From Streptomyces sp. MspMP-M5 (GTDB lineage: Bacteria > Actinomycetota > Actinomycetes > Streptomycetales > Streptomycetaceae), in contig NZ_KB891922.1 in the NCBI RefSeq assembly GCF_000373585.1, forward strand, positions 1,766-42,206: 40,441 bases of DNA. Reading direction: 5' to 3'. The position numbers and the translations under genes are program-made. Shown here piece by piece: positions 1 to 7,594 of this stretch. The stretch's first letter is position 1, and each line of letters begins with the position of its first letter. Below the pieces are notes generated by a model. It ran no database searches and was not told the origin of the DNA. It saw nothing but the letters and a program-made list of their open reading frames with translations.

Positions 1-74
1 GCCGGGAGCCGGGAGCCGGGAGCCGGGAGCCGGGAGCCGGGAGCCGGGAGCCGGGAGCCGGGAGCCGGGAGCCG
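1..74. repeat. Heptanucleotide tandem repeat (GCCGGGA)n, in frame
   Basis: Ten perfect copies of GCCGGGA plus a partial eleventh (GCCG), truncated by the left edge, so the true copy number is unknown. No frame contains a stop. In the frame of the downstream gene, 21 nt encode the seven-residue period REPGAGS. Because 7 is not a multiple of 3, gain or loss of one unit would shift the frame, while three units keep it. The window starts exactly in the array, so this may also be where a contig ended. Confidence 0.97.
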
Positions 75-1460
75 ACGTTCGGGTTGTCGCGGGAGTGGCT
101 GCTGGCCGACGGCAAGCCGTTTGTGGACGGGCTGGTGCTCTCCCACCCGGAGCAGTTGGCGCGGTTGCGCCGCGCGTGCCCGGAGGCCGAGAAGGCCGCG
201 GTACTCGCCGGCGACCCGTGTTTCGACCGCATGGTGGCCGCCGGGCCGTATCGGGAGCGGTTCCGGCGTGCCCTGGGGGTGCGCCGGGGGCAGCGACTCG
301 TTGTCCTGAACTCGACCTGGAATCCGGAAGGGCTGTTCGGCAACGGCGGTGACCAGGACCTGCTGCCGAGTCTGCTGCCCCGGCTCGCCGCCGAACTGCC
401 GGCCGACGACTACCGGCTGGCGGCCGTTCTGCACCCGAACATCTGGTACGGGCACGGCCCGGGCCAGATCCGGGTGTGGCTGGATCGGGCCCGCCGCAAC
501 GGACTGACCCTCATCGACCCGGTGCACGCGTGGCGGCAGGCACTGCTGGCGGCGGATGCCGTGGTGGGGGACTTCGGGGCGGTCTCCTACTATGCCGCGG
601 CGCTGGGCACACCCGTGCTGCTGGCGGCCGCCGGGGAGGAGAAGCTGGATCCGGAGGCGCCGCTCGCGGCGTTCGTCCGGCAGGCTCCGCGGCTCGATCC
701 GTACGGATCGCTGCCCGGTCAGCTGGCGGAACTGCTGGCGCGGCACCGGCCGTTCGCCGGGCCCGCGGAGTTCACCAGCTCGGCGCCGGGCGCCTCGGCG
801 GAACTGCTGCGGCGGCACTTCTACGCGCTGCTGGATCTCGCTGAACCCACCGCGCCCGCGCGGCTCGAGCCGTTGCCGCTGCCGCCGTACGAGCCTCCGC
901 GGCGGACCAGCTCCCTGGATGTCCGTGCGTGTGTCCGCGGTGCGGAGATCGTGATCGAGCGCTCCGTCGGGCATCCGTACGGCGCTGACGGCGAGACGCA
1001 TCGTGCGGTCCACGAGGACACCGTGCACCCCGCGGACCTGGAGACGGCCGATGTGATCCTGCGTGACGGGCCGCCGGACGACCCCCGGTTCGGCAGCCCG
1101 GAGGAGTGGGCCGCGGAGGTACTCGGCCGCTACCCGCACTGTTCGGTCGCTGCGTACGTAAGCGGCCCGGACCGCTGCGTGGTGCGCACCCGGGACCTCG
1201 GTGTGCTCCGGCTGTCGGCGGGGCCGGGGGCGGATGCCGACCCGGCGGTCTATGCGTCGGCGTTGCACGCGTGGCTGGTGCGGGGCACCGCCCGGTCCCG
1301 GGGCGGGAGGGTGGCCAGGGGTAAGGCGGTGCCTCGGGGCCGGGCGGTGGTGGCCCGGGACGGGGTGGTGCCCATGGTGCTTCGGGTGCGGGTGGCCGGT
1401 GGGGTACATCCGGTGGAGGTGACGCGCAGCCCCGGTCGCGGGGCTTCTCCCGTGCCCTAG
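3..1460 (+). CDS. GT-B-like (CDP-glycerol glycerophosphotransferase-like) protein, 5' partial
   Basis: The frame is open to the left edge through the heptanucleotide array, so the true start lies outside. A TTG at position 84 could be called as a start, but the residues around it (TFGLSREWLL) look like the interior of a domain. The central part resembles the donor half of GT-B enzymes of the CDP-glycerol glycerophosphotransferase type: a segment VLHPNIWYGHG followed by ADAVVGDFGAVSYYAAALGT, comparable to the 'aDvlItDyss...' signature of TagF-like proteins. The C-terminal third is Arg/Gly-rich and may be an unrelated accessory domain. I recall similar Streptomyces proteins carrying the misleading label 'translation initiation factor 2'; nothing here supports that. 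The gene converges on the TPR gene at 1517, 56 nt away. Function unknown; the family call is by motif resemblance only. Confidence 0.6.
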   Translation, partial: REPGAGSREPGAGSREPGAGSREPTFGLSREWLLADGKPFVDGLVLSHPEQLARLRRACPEAEKAAVLAGDPCFDRMVAAGPYRERFRRALGVRRGQRLVVLNSTWNPEGLFGNGGDQDLLPSLLPRLAAELPADDYRLAAVLHPNIWYGHGPGQIRVWLDRARRNGLTLIDPVHAWRQALLAADAVVGDFGAVSYYAAALGTPVLLAAAGEEKLDPEAPLAAFVRQAPRLDPYGSLPGQLAELLARHRPFAGPAEFTSSAPGASAELLRRHFYALLDLAEPTAPARLEPLPLPPYEPPRRTSSLDVRACVRGAEIVIERSVGHPYGADGETHRAVHEDTVHPADLETADVILRDGPPDDPRFGSPEEWAAEVLGRYPHCSVAAYVSGPDRCVVRTRDLGVLRLSAGPGADADPAVYASALHAWLVRGTARSRGGRVARGKAVPRGRAVVARDGVVPMVLRVRVAGGVHPVEVTRSPGRGASPVP

Positions 1461-1516
1461 GTGCCTTCTGGCCTGGCCCCGGCCGCGGCCTGGGCCAGGG
1501 CCACGGTCCGGTGTTG

Positions 1517-3652
1517 TTACTGGTTCTGGTGTGGGAGCTGCTCGTAGCGTTGGCGGAGGTGGGTGAGGTACTCCAGGTGGGGAGTGGCTTCCTCCGGGCG
1601 GAGGAGGCGTTCGGCCTCGGTGATCGCGGCCAGCGCCGCATCGGCTTCGCCCGCGTCGTGCAGCGTCTCGGCGAGGTCGGTGAGGACCCGGCCCTGGTTG
1701 TACGCCTCGCCCTGTGCCGCGAAGAAGTCCCGCGCGTGCTCCAGGTTGGCGCGGGATTCCGCCAGCCGGCCCATGCCGCGCAGGGCCCGGCCCTGGTGGC
1801 GCTCGGCCAGGGCGAGGGCGCGCGGGAGATCGTCCGCGCCGTCCTGTCCGGGTGAGATCCGCCGGTACAGCCGCTCGGCCTCGACGAACCGCTCGTACGC
1901 CTCGTCGTATCGCCACCGTTGAAGCTCCAGCAGGCCCAGGAGTTCCACGGATGACGCCTCGCCCAGGAGGTGGCCCGCCGCGCGCTCGGCGGTGACGGCG
2001 AGGCGGGCCTGGCGCCCGGCCTCTTCTTCCTGCCGCAGTTCGCCGAGACAGTGGGCGAGTTGGAAGTGGAGCGCGGCTGCCGTACGGGAGTCCGTGTGGT
2101 GCTCGGTGGCGCAACGGGCCGCGAGCCGGAGCGTGGGCAGTACCTCGTCCCAGTAGCCGGCCTTCAGCTGGAGCGGCCACAGTGCGCGGGCCAGGTGCAG
2201 CGCCCGGTCGATGTGCCCGTATGCCTGGGCCAGCGAGACCGCCCGGATGACGTTGGCGGCCTCGGCCCGCAGGGCCGCCATACCCGCGGCCTCGTCGCCG
2301 TACGGCGTCCCGTCGGCCGGGGCCGGCTCGACCCGCCAACTCCGCGGCAGTGCCGCATGGGCGGCGTGCCGCGCACGGTCAAGGACGCAGTCGAGCGCGC
2401 GGGACACCGCCGCGGCGGACTCCGCTATTCCGTGCTCCGACCCCGCGGCGTCGGCCAGGAAGCGTTGCACCTCGGGGCGGAAACGGAAGCGGTCGTCGTG
2501 CAGCGGCTCCAGCAGTCGTGCCTCCACCGCTTCGGCCAGCATCCGGGCGGCGTCCTCCCGCGTGACGTCCGCGGTGGCGCCGGCCAGGCCGGCGTCGAGT
2601 GCGGGCCAGCCGCCCACGGCGGCCAGTCGGCACAGCCGGGCCGTCGCCGGGTCCAGCCGGCGGCAGGCGGCCTGGGCCATGCCGTGCACCGGTGAGGGCA
2701 CTATCGGCCCGTCCGCCGGCTCCAGTGCGGGCTGTTCCGTCGTCAGCAGCCGGTAGGCCGCCGCCTTCAGGGCGAAGGCGTTGCCCGCGCAGTGGCCCAG
2801 CAGCGTCGGCAGCTCCGCCTTGACCTGCGAGAGCTTCTCCGGGCCGGCGATCTTCCGCAGCATCTTGACCGCGTCCCGGTCCTTGAGCGGGGGCACGGCG
2901 ATCCGCTCCGCCTCCAGGGCGAAGACCGGGCCGGGCGCGATCACCAGGAGGAAGACCTCCGGGGTGGCGGGAACGAGATTGCGGACCTGTGCGACGGACG
3001 TGGCGTGGTCGATCACGATCAGCGCCCGAAGGCCGGCCGTCAGGCGCCGGTAGAGGTCTTCACGCCCGGCCTCCGTGGGCGGGATCTTCTCCCGTGGGAC
3101 TCCCATCGCGAGCAACAGTTGCAGCAGGACGGCCGACGGTCCCGGGGCGTTCTCCGCGGTGGCGTTGCGGAGGTCGACATAGAACTGTCCGTCGGGGTAC
3201 CGGGCGAGCTGGTTGGCACCCCAGTGCAGGCCGACCGCGGTGGTGCCGATGCCGGGCGGGCCGTGGAGGAGAGCGACCCGCGGGCGCCCGGCCGCCGGTC
3301 GCGTCGCCTCCCGCGTGAGCTGCTTCAGCACCCGCTCGCGGTCGGTGAACTCCCTGGTGGCGGGCGGCAGTCCGGCTCCGGGGCGCAGGAACGCGTCCGG
3401 TTCCGGCATGCTGCGCAGGAGCTGGGCCCAGGCGCCGTTCCACTGCCGATCCCCGGCCATCCGCGCGGACAGCTCGTGTGCCAGCGCCTCCCGGCCCTCC
3501 GGAGTGGCCGGCAGCGGTGTCTCACGCCCCAGGGTCCGTCTCACGAGTGTGCCCGTCGACAGAAGCGCCTGCTTGCCGATCTCGCCGCCGGCGCCGTTCC
3601 CCACCGCGCTGAGGAACGCGGTGAGCATTCCCGCGGTCACGATCTCGAACAC
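1517..3652 (-). CDS. NB-ARC/STAND-like TPR protein with degenerate NTPase motifs
   Basis: A 711-aa protein from a GTG start with GGAGGGG upstream. An N-terminal segment of about 90 residues precedes an NB-ARC-like domain (about 115-310) and a helical C-terminal half (about 430-711) rich in TPR-like repeats such as ALALAERHQGRALRGMGRL. The layout matches SARP/AfsR-type STAND proteins without their DNA-binding domain. Each nucleotide-binding signature is altered. The P-loop at 131-138 reads GPPGIGTT, with Thr137 where Lys is expected. Walker B at 211-217 reads LIVIDHA, with His for the second acid. The GLPLAL motif has become GNAFAL at 290-295. It probably acts as a protein-protein scaffold or a non-hydrolysing sensor (inference). 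The upstream 264 nt contain the terminator of the monooxygenase gene and no other gene. Exact role unknown. Confidence 0.8.
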   Translation of the reverse strand: MFEIVTAGMLTAFLSAVGNGAGGEIGKQALLSTGTLVRRTLGRETPLPATPEGREALAHELSARMAGDRQWNGAWAQLLRSMPEPDAFLRPGAGLPPATREFTDRERVLKQLTREATRPAAGRPRVALLHGPPGIGTTAVGLHWGANQLARYPDGQFYVDLRNATAENAPGPSAVLLQLLLAMGVPREKIPPTEAGREDLYRRLTAGLRALIVIDHATSVAQVRNLVPATPEVFLLVIAPGPVFALEAERIAVPPLKDRDAVKMLRKIAGPEKLSQVKAELPTLLGHCAGNAFALKAAAYRLLTTEQPALEPADGPIVPSPVHGMAQAACRRLDPATARLCRLAAVGGWPALDAGLAGATADVTREDAARMLAEAVEARLLEPLHDDRFRFRPEVQRFLADAAGSEHGIAESAAAVSRALDCVLDRARHAAHAALPRSWRVEPAPADGTPYGDEAAGMAALRAEAANVIRAVSLAQAYGHIDRALHLARALWPLQLKAGYWDEVLPTLRLAARCATEHHTDSRTAAALHFQLAHCLGELRQEEEAGRQARLAVTAERAAGHLLGEASSVELLGLLELQRWRYDEAYERFVEAERLYRRISPGQDGADDLPRALALAERHQGRALRGMGRLAESRANLEHARDFFAAQGEAYNQGRVLTDLAETLHDAGEADAALAAITEAERLLRPEEATPHLEYLTHLRQRYEQLPHQNQ

Positions 3653-3853
3653 GCCAGCCCCTCCCCTGGTCCGTTGCTCCGTCCGCTCCCTGGCCGGACT
3701 GTATCCCTGCCCCGGCTGCCCGGGGAAACGATCTGGCCTCCTTCCTTGAAGCAGTGGCGTGGTTCGGCAGGCGCACAGATCCGCGCCATGAGCCCGGGAG
3801 CCGCCGCTTCCGTGCTCGCCACGACGCCGCGGAGAGCCGTCAGAAGCACCCTG

Positions 3854-3917
3854 GCCGAGTGAGTCCGAAGTCCCGTCGTCCGCCCGAAGAGCAGGCGGGA
3901 CTTTGGACGCACTCGGC
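3854..3917. terminator. 22-bp inverted repeat terminator of the monooxygenase gene
   Basis: Arms 3854-3875 and 3896-3917 are complementary at 20 of 22 positions around a 20-nt loop. The right arm reaches the last base of the leftward monooxygenase stop codon. There is no T-run, as is usual for Streptomyces terminators. It separates the monooxygenase from the TPR gene. Confidence 0.8.
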
Positions 3918-5251
3918 TAGACCACCGCGGTGCGCACCAGTGACGGGTAGTCGTCGAGGGCTATGTCGGCGGAGATGTCGTGGCCCTCCTGGAGCATGGC
4001 GGTGAGGACGGCCGGGTCGTTGAGGGCGGAGTTGCGGGCGGTGAGTGCCTCCTGGGTGGGCGGGGCCAGGAATTCACCGGTGCCCCGGCCGCCTTCCTGG
4101 CAGCGGGAGACATACGGGCGCAACTTCTTCTCGTAGCGGGCGAAGGCACGGCGGTGGTCGCCGGCCGCGAGGGCCAGTTCGCCGGCGAGGACATAGGCGC
4201 CGACGATCGCCGAGCCCGTGCCCATCCCGCCTACGGTGGCACCGTAGGCGGCGTCGCCGAGGAGTGCTGTCCGGCCCGTCGACCACGTCGGTACGTCGAC
4301 GCGGCTGATGGCGTCGAAGTAGAGGTCGTCGGCGTCCCAGACGGTGTCGATGAGTTCCGCGGTGCGCCAGCCCGCGCCCTCGTAGGCCCTGGCGAGGGCC
4401 CTTCTTTGCGCGTGCGGGTCGCGGCGGTCGTGGTGCAGTGGCTCGGAGCCGAAGACGCAGAAGGTCTCACCGCCGTAGGCCGGGTCGTCGGCGCGGCGGG
4501 GGACGCGGCCGACCGTCACCAGCCGGCCTGGCTCGTTGTAGCCGACCGCGCGGGCCGCGAGGTCCGGGGGTGCGCTCTTCGGCAGGTCCCAGCCGGCCAC
4601 GTAGTAGCCGAGGTGGCTGACGAAGTCCTCTTCGGGGCCGAAGGCGAGGCGGCGCACCGTGGAGTGCAGGCCGTCGGCACCGACGACGAGGTCGAAGCTA
4701 CGGGGCGCGCCCCGTTCGAAGGTGACCTGGACGCCGTCGGCGGTTTCGGTGAGGGAGGTGAGGGAGTCGCCGAAGAGGTATTCGGTGGCGGGTGGGGTGG
4801 CGGTGGTGGCCGCGGCGTCGTGAGGTGTGGGCCCGGGGTGGCTGTGCTCGTGGGGGTGACTGTGCTCGTAGAGGATGCGGGAGAGTTCGGAGCGGAGGAT
4901 CTCCACGTCGCCGCCGGCGAACTCGGGTGGCAGGGCGGCCACTTGCTTCCCCTGGGCGTCGATGAAGGTCATCGGGCTGCCGCCGGTGCGGCGCTGTCTG
5001 ATCCTTTCCAGGAGACCCATCCGCCGGAGCACCGCCAGATGCGCGGCACCGCGGAAGTCGACCGCGAAGCCGCCGCCGCGGAGGGCCGGAGCCAGCTCGA
5101 CCACGGTGGGGCGGAAGCCGTAGCGGGCGAGCCAGTAGGCGAGGGCGGGGCCGGCGATGCTGGCGCCGGAGATCAGCACCGTCCGCGCGGTCGATGCCGA
5201 TGTCGATGCCGATGGGTGCGATAGGTGCGTTGCGTGAGATGCCTGCGTCAT
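3917..5251 (-). CDS. FAD-dependent monooxygenase (PHBH-like)
   Basis: A 444-aa flavoprotein of the p-hydroxybenzoate hydroxylase-like group (FAD- and NAD(P)H-dependent aromatic hydroxylation in the family; substrate unknown here). Visible motifs: the FAD Rossmann loop SGASIAG (about 28-34), the DG motif VVGADGLHSTVR, and the GD motif LLGDAAYGATVGGMGTG near the C-terminus. The first 22 residues are His/Ser/Thr/Ala-rich and probably disordered. The start is the ATG at 5251, because the fold begins soon after it and upstream residues in frame look non-coding. A His/Pro-rich insert (EHSHPHEHSHP and following Ala/Thr residues) interrupts the protein between SRILYE and TEYLFGDSLT, where relatives have a short loop. 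The gene is divergent from a TetR regulator, the usual arrangement for a drug- or aromatic-induced monooxygenase under local repression. Confidence 0.9.
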   Translation of the reverse strand: MTQASHATHLSHPSASTSASTARTVLISGASIAGPALAYWLARYGFRPTVVELAPALRGGGFAVDFRGAAHLAVLRRMGLLERIRQRRTGGSPMTFIDAQGKQVAALPPEFAGGDVEILRSELSRILYEHSHPHEHSHPGPTPHDAAATTATPPATEYLFGDSLTSLTETADGVQVTFERGAPRSFDLVVGADGLHSTVRRLAFGPEEDFVSHLGYYVAGWDLPKSAPPDLAARAVGYNEPGRLVTVGRVPRRADDPAYGGETFCVFGSEPLHHDRRDPHAQRRALARAYEGAGWRTAELIDTVWDADDLYFDAISRVDVPTWSTGRTALLGDAAYGATVGGMGTGSAIVGAYVLAGELALAAGDHRRAFARYEKKLRPYVSRCQEGGRGTGEFLAPPTQEALTARNSALNDPAVLTAMLQEGHDISADIALDDYPSLVRTAVV

Positions 5252-5349
5252 GGGACGCCCCCCTGGTGTCGATCCAATCAGTCCGGTCGATCCAGTCGAT
5301 CCGGTAAGCGGGTCCGGTGATCTGGTGGTGGGTGTAGCGACAGAACAAC

Positions 5350-5387
5350 TGTATCCGCCGGACACTGAAATGTATACACCCGGACAC
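5350..5387. promoter_or_regulatory. Candidate TetR operator pair
   Basis: Two related elements, TGTATCCGCCGGACAC (5350-5365) and TGTATACACCCGGACAC (5371-5387), start 21 bp apart, about two helical turns. The first is an imperfect palindrome (TGTATCCG, C, CGGACACT). They lie in the 153-bp gap between the monooxygenase and tetR starts, just upstream of tetR, where binding could control both promoters. Assignment to the adjacent TetR is inference from position. Confidence 0.55.
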
Positions 5388-5404
5388 AGTTTTAGGATGC
5401 GGAC

Positions 5405-6154
5405 GTGGCTGGAGACGAGAAGAGCGGTGTGTTCGGGGATCAGGCGGGCAGCGTCGAGCTGCTGTGGGGCGGGCGGGAGCGGCGGAGCCGCGGCCCCAAG
5501 CCGGCGTTGAGCCTGGAGCGGATCACACAGACGGCCATCGCCCTCGCCGACGCCGGCGGCCTCGGCGCGGTCTCCATGCAGCGGGTCGCGGCGGAGCTGG
5601 ACTTCACCAAGATGGCCCTCTACCGCTATGTGCCCGGCAAGTCGGAGCTGGTCGCGCTGATGATCGACAGCGCGATGGGCGAACCGCCGGAGCCGGCGGA
5701 CACCGCGGCCGGCGACTGGCGGGGCGCACTGCGGGAGTGGGCGGAGCGGCTCGCGGCGGTCTTCGAACGGCACCCGTGGCTGCTGAACGCCATCGTCGGG
5801 CCGCGGGTCATGGGGCCCAACGAACTCGGCTGGACGGAGCGGGCGCTGGCCGCGCTCGCGGGCACCGGGCTGACCGGGGGCGAGCGGCTGGACGCCGTCG
5901 TCGTGGTGAGCGGGCACATCCGGGCCATGGCGCAGGTGTCGGCGTCCATGGGGCTGGGCAGCGTCCGCGCGAAGAAGCCGGAGGCGGTGCTGAGTGCCGC
6001 GCTCAACGAACTGCTCGTCGGGCGGTCCGAGCGGTTCCCGGCGGTGGCGGCGGCGATGGCGGACGCCACCGAGGGCCAATCCCAGGACCAGGCTTGGGCG
6101 TTCGGGCTGGAGCGGATCCTGGACGGGCTGGAGGCGTACGTAGGACGGGCGTGA
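5405..6154 (+). CDS. TetR/AcrR family transcriptional regulator
   Basis: A 249-aa protein from a GTG start. A basic, probably disordered lead of about 35 residues (GGRERRSRGPKPALS) precedes the TetR helix-turn-helix at about 36-85: ITQTAIALADAGGLGAVSMQ, then the recognition region VAAELDFTKMALYRYVPGKSEL. The rest is the all-helical ligand/dimerisation domain, resembling the TetR_C class. An ATG at 5397 is out of frame, so the GTG is preferred. It is divergent from the monooxygenase and most likely represses it and itself through the 5350-5387 repeats, with release by a small ligand (inference). The last six codons lie inside the large hairpin shared with mbl. Confidence 0.9.
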   Translation: MAGDEKSGVFGDQAGSVELLWGGRERRSRGPKPALSLERITQTAIALADAGGLGAVSMQRVAAELDFTKMALYRYVPGKSELVALMIDSAMGEPPEPADTAAGDWRGALREWAERLAAVFERHPWLLNAIVGPRVMGPNELGWTERALAALAGTGLTGGERLDAVVVVSGHIRAMAQVSASMGLGSVRAKKPEAVLSAALNELLVGRSERFPAVAAAMADATEGQSQDQAWAFGLERILDGLEAYVGRA

Positions 6155-6225
6155 GCACGACGAGGGCGGCCGCGACGGACCGGTGTCGCGGCCGCCCTCC
6201 GGTTTGCTCACGCTCGCCCTACGTA
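6137..6225. terminator. Two-tier bidirectional hairpin between tetR and mbl
   Basis: Inner arms 6162-6176 and 6185-6199 pair perfectly (15 bp, loop GGACCGGT). Outer arms 6137-6157 and 6205-6225 pair at 19 of 21 positions. Together they give about 34 pairs interrupted only by a small internal loop (4 and 5 nt). The left outer arm covers the last codons of tetR. The convergent mbl gene ends 30 nt further right, so the hairpin can serve both directions. Confidence 0.85.
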
Positions 6226-6254
6226 CCCCCGGGGCCGGAGCCCTCGTCGTAGCG

Positions 6255-7409
6255 CTACAGCCCCAGGCGCACCGTCTTGCGCGGCTGTTCCTTCGCGCCC
6301 GTCAGCAGGCCGTGCAGGGTGGCGAACTCGTCGACGCACTTGGCGGTGCCGTTGACCACGCAGTCCAGCGGGGCCTCGGCGACCACGACGGGCACGCCCA
6401 TCTCCTGGCGGAGGCGGCGGTCCAGGCCGCGCAGCAGGGCGCCACCGCCGGTGAGGGCGATCCCGCGCTCGATGATGTCGCCGGAGAGCTCCGGCGGGCA
6501 CTCGTCGAGGGTGCGGTGGACGGCGCGGACGATCGCCTCGACGGGTTCGGCGAGGGCGGAGCGGATCTCCTCGGCGGTGATCTCCTGGAGGCGGGGGAGG
6601 CCGCTGAGGTGGTCGCGGCCGCGGACGGTGTAGGAGTAGGGGGAGGTCCGGTCGGGGAGCCCGTCGGCGTCGGATGCGTCGGCGTCCGTGTCGTCCGAGG
6701 TGGTGCGGGCGCCCGGGGAGAGTGCGTCGAGGCCGTCCTCCTCCGGGGTCCAGACCGCCGAGCCGATGGCGATCTTGATGTCCTCGGCGGTGCGTTCGCC
6801 GATGGCCAGGCCGTGTTCCTTCTTGATGTACGTGGAGATGGCGACGTCCATGGCGTCGCCGGCGACCCGTACGGAGTGGGCGGTGACCAGGCCGCCCATG
6901 GAGACGACGGCGACCTCCGTGGTGCCGCCGCCGATGTCGACGACCATGCAGCCAACCGGTTCGGCCACGGGGAGACCGGCGCCGATCGCGGCGGCCATCG
7001 GTTCTTCGATGAGGTGGACCTCGCGGGCGCCGGCGCCGCGCGCGGAGTCGATGACGGCGCGGCGTTCGACGCCGGTGATGCCGGAGGGGACGCAGATGAC
7101 GACCCGGGGGCGGGCGAAGCGGCGGCTGGGGAGGGCCTTCTTCATCAGGGCGCGGAGCATCTGCTCGGCGGCGTCGAAGTCGGCGATGACGCCCTCCCGG
7201 AGGGGGCGCATCGCGGTGATCCCGGAGGGCGTGCGGCCGATGGTGCGTTTGGCCTCCGAGCCGACGGCGACGACCTCGCCGGCGGCGTTGACGGCGACCA
7301 CGGACGGCTCGTTCAGCACCACGCCTTTGCCGCGGGCGTAGACGAGGGTGTTGGCGGTGCCGAGGTCGATGCCTATGTCGTACGTTCCGGACGAAGTGCT
7401 GGACGCCAT
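6255..7409 (-). CDS. mbl: MreB-like actin homologue (Mbl type)
   Basis: Bacterial actin of the MreB/Mbl family, about 384 aa. Signatures: phosphate 1 IGIDLGTANTLVYARGKG at the N-terminus, CVPSGITGVERRAV, phosphate 2 VVDIGGGTTEVAVVS, and the adenosine-site GIALTGGGALLRGLD. These fit an ATP-binding, membrane-associated filament protein. Compared with MreB, about 30 extra acidic, Ser/Asp/Thr-rich residues sit between KIAIGSAVW and YTVRGRDHLSGLPR. It is not next to mreC/mreD, which fits the unlinked Mbl of mycelial actinomycetes rather than MreB of the mre cluster; Mbl is linked to aerial mycelium and spore wall formation. The start is ambiguous: ATG 7409 places the fold right at the N-terminus, while an in-frame ATG at 7442 adds 11 residues. 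Neither has a strong ribosome site. Confidence 0.88.
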   Translation of the reverse strand: MASSTSSGTYDIGIDLGTANTLVYARGKGVVLNEPSVVAVNAAGEVVAVGSEAKRTIGRTPSGITAMRPLREGVIADFDAAEQMLRALMKKALPSRRFARPRVVICVPSGITGVERRAVIDSARGAGAREVHLIEEPMAAAIGAGLPVAEPVGCMVVDIGGGTTEVAVVSMGGLVTAHSVRVAGDAMDVAISTYIKKEHGLAIGERTAEDIKIAIGSAVWTPEEDGLDALSPGARTTSDDTDADASDADGLPDRTSPYSYTVRGRDHLSGLPRLQEITAEEIRSALAEPVEAIVRAVHRTLDECPPELSGDIIERGIALTGGGALLRGLDRRLRQEMGVPVVVAEAPLDCVVNGTAKCVDEFATLHGLLTGAKEQPRKTVRLGL

Positions 7410-7480
7410 GGGGAGTTCGCTTGCTCTCTCTCGGGAGGACATTGCGCCGCAGAGAGCGTCATGGGCCGACCAATGACGGT

Positions 7481-7499
7481 AATTGCGGGCAATTATCTA
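7481..7499 (-). promoter_or_regulatory. Palindrome and -10-like box upstream of mbl
   Basis: AATTGCGGGCAATT (7481-7494) is a palindrome with 6-bp arms in an unusually AT-rich patch. On the minus strand it directly follows TAGATAAT (7499-7492), a good Streptomyces -10 (TAGRRT). A palindrome at the likely transcription start suggests a repressor site. No convincing -35 was seen. Confidence 0.45.
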
Positions 7500-7594
7500 G
7501 ACTACTGGGGCTGCTGAATGGTTCCTGCGGGGCGGGGACGGTCACGATGACCGGGCGGGGACGGGCACCGTGACGGGCGGCGGAGGGCCGGTCG

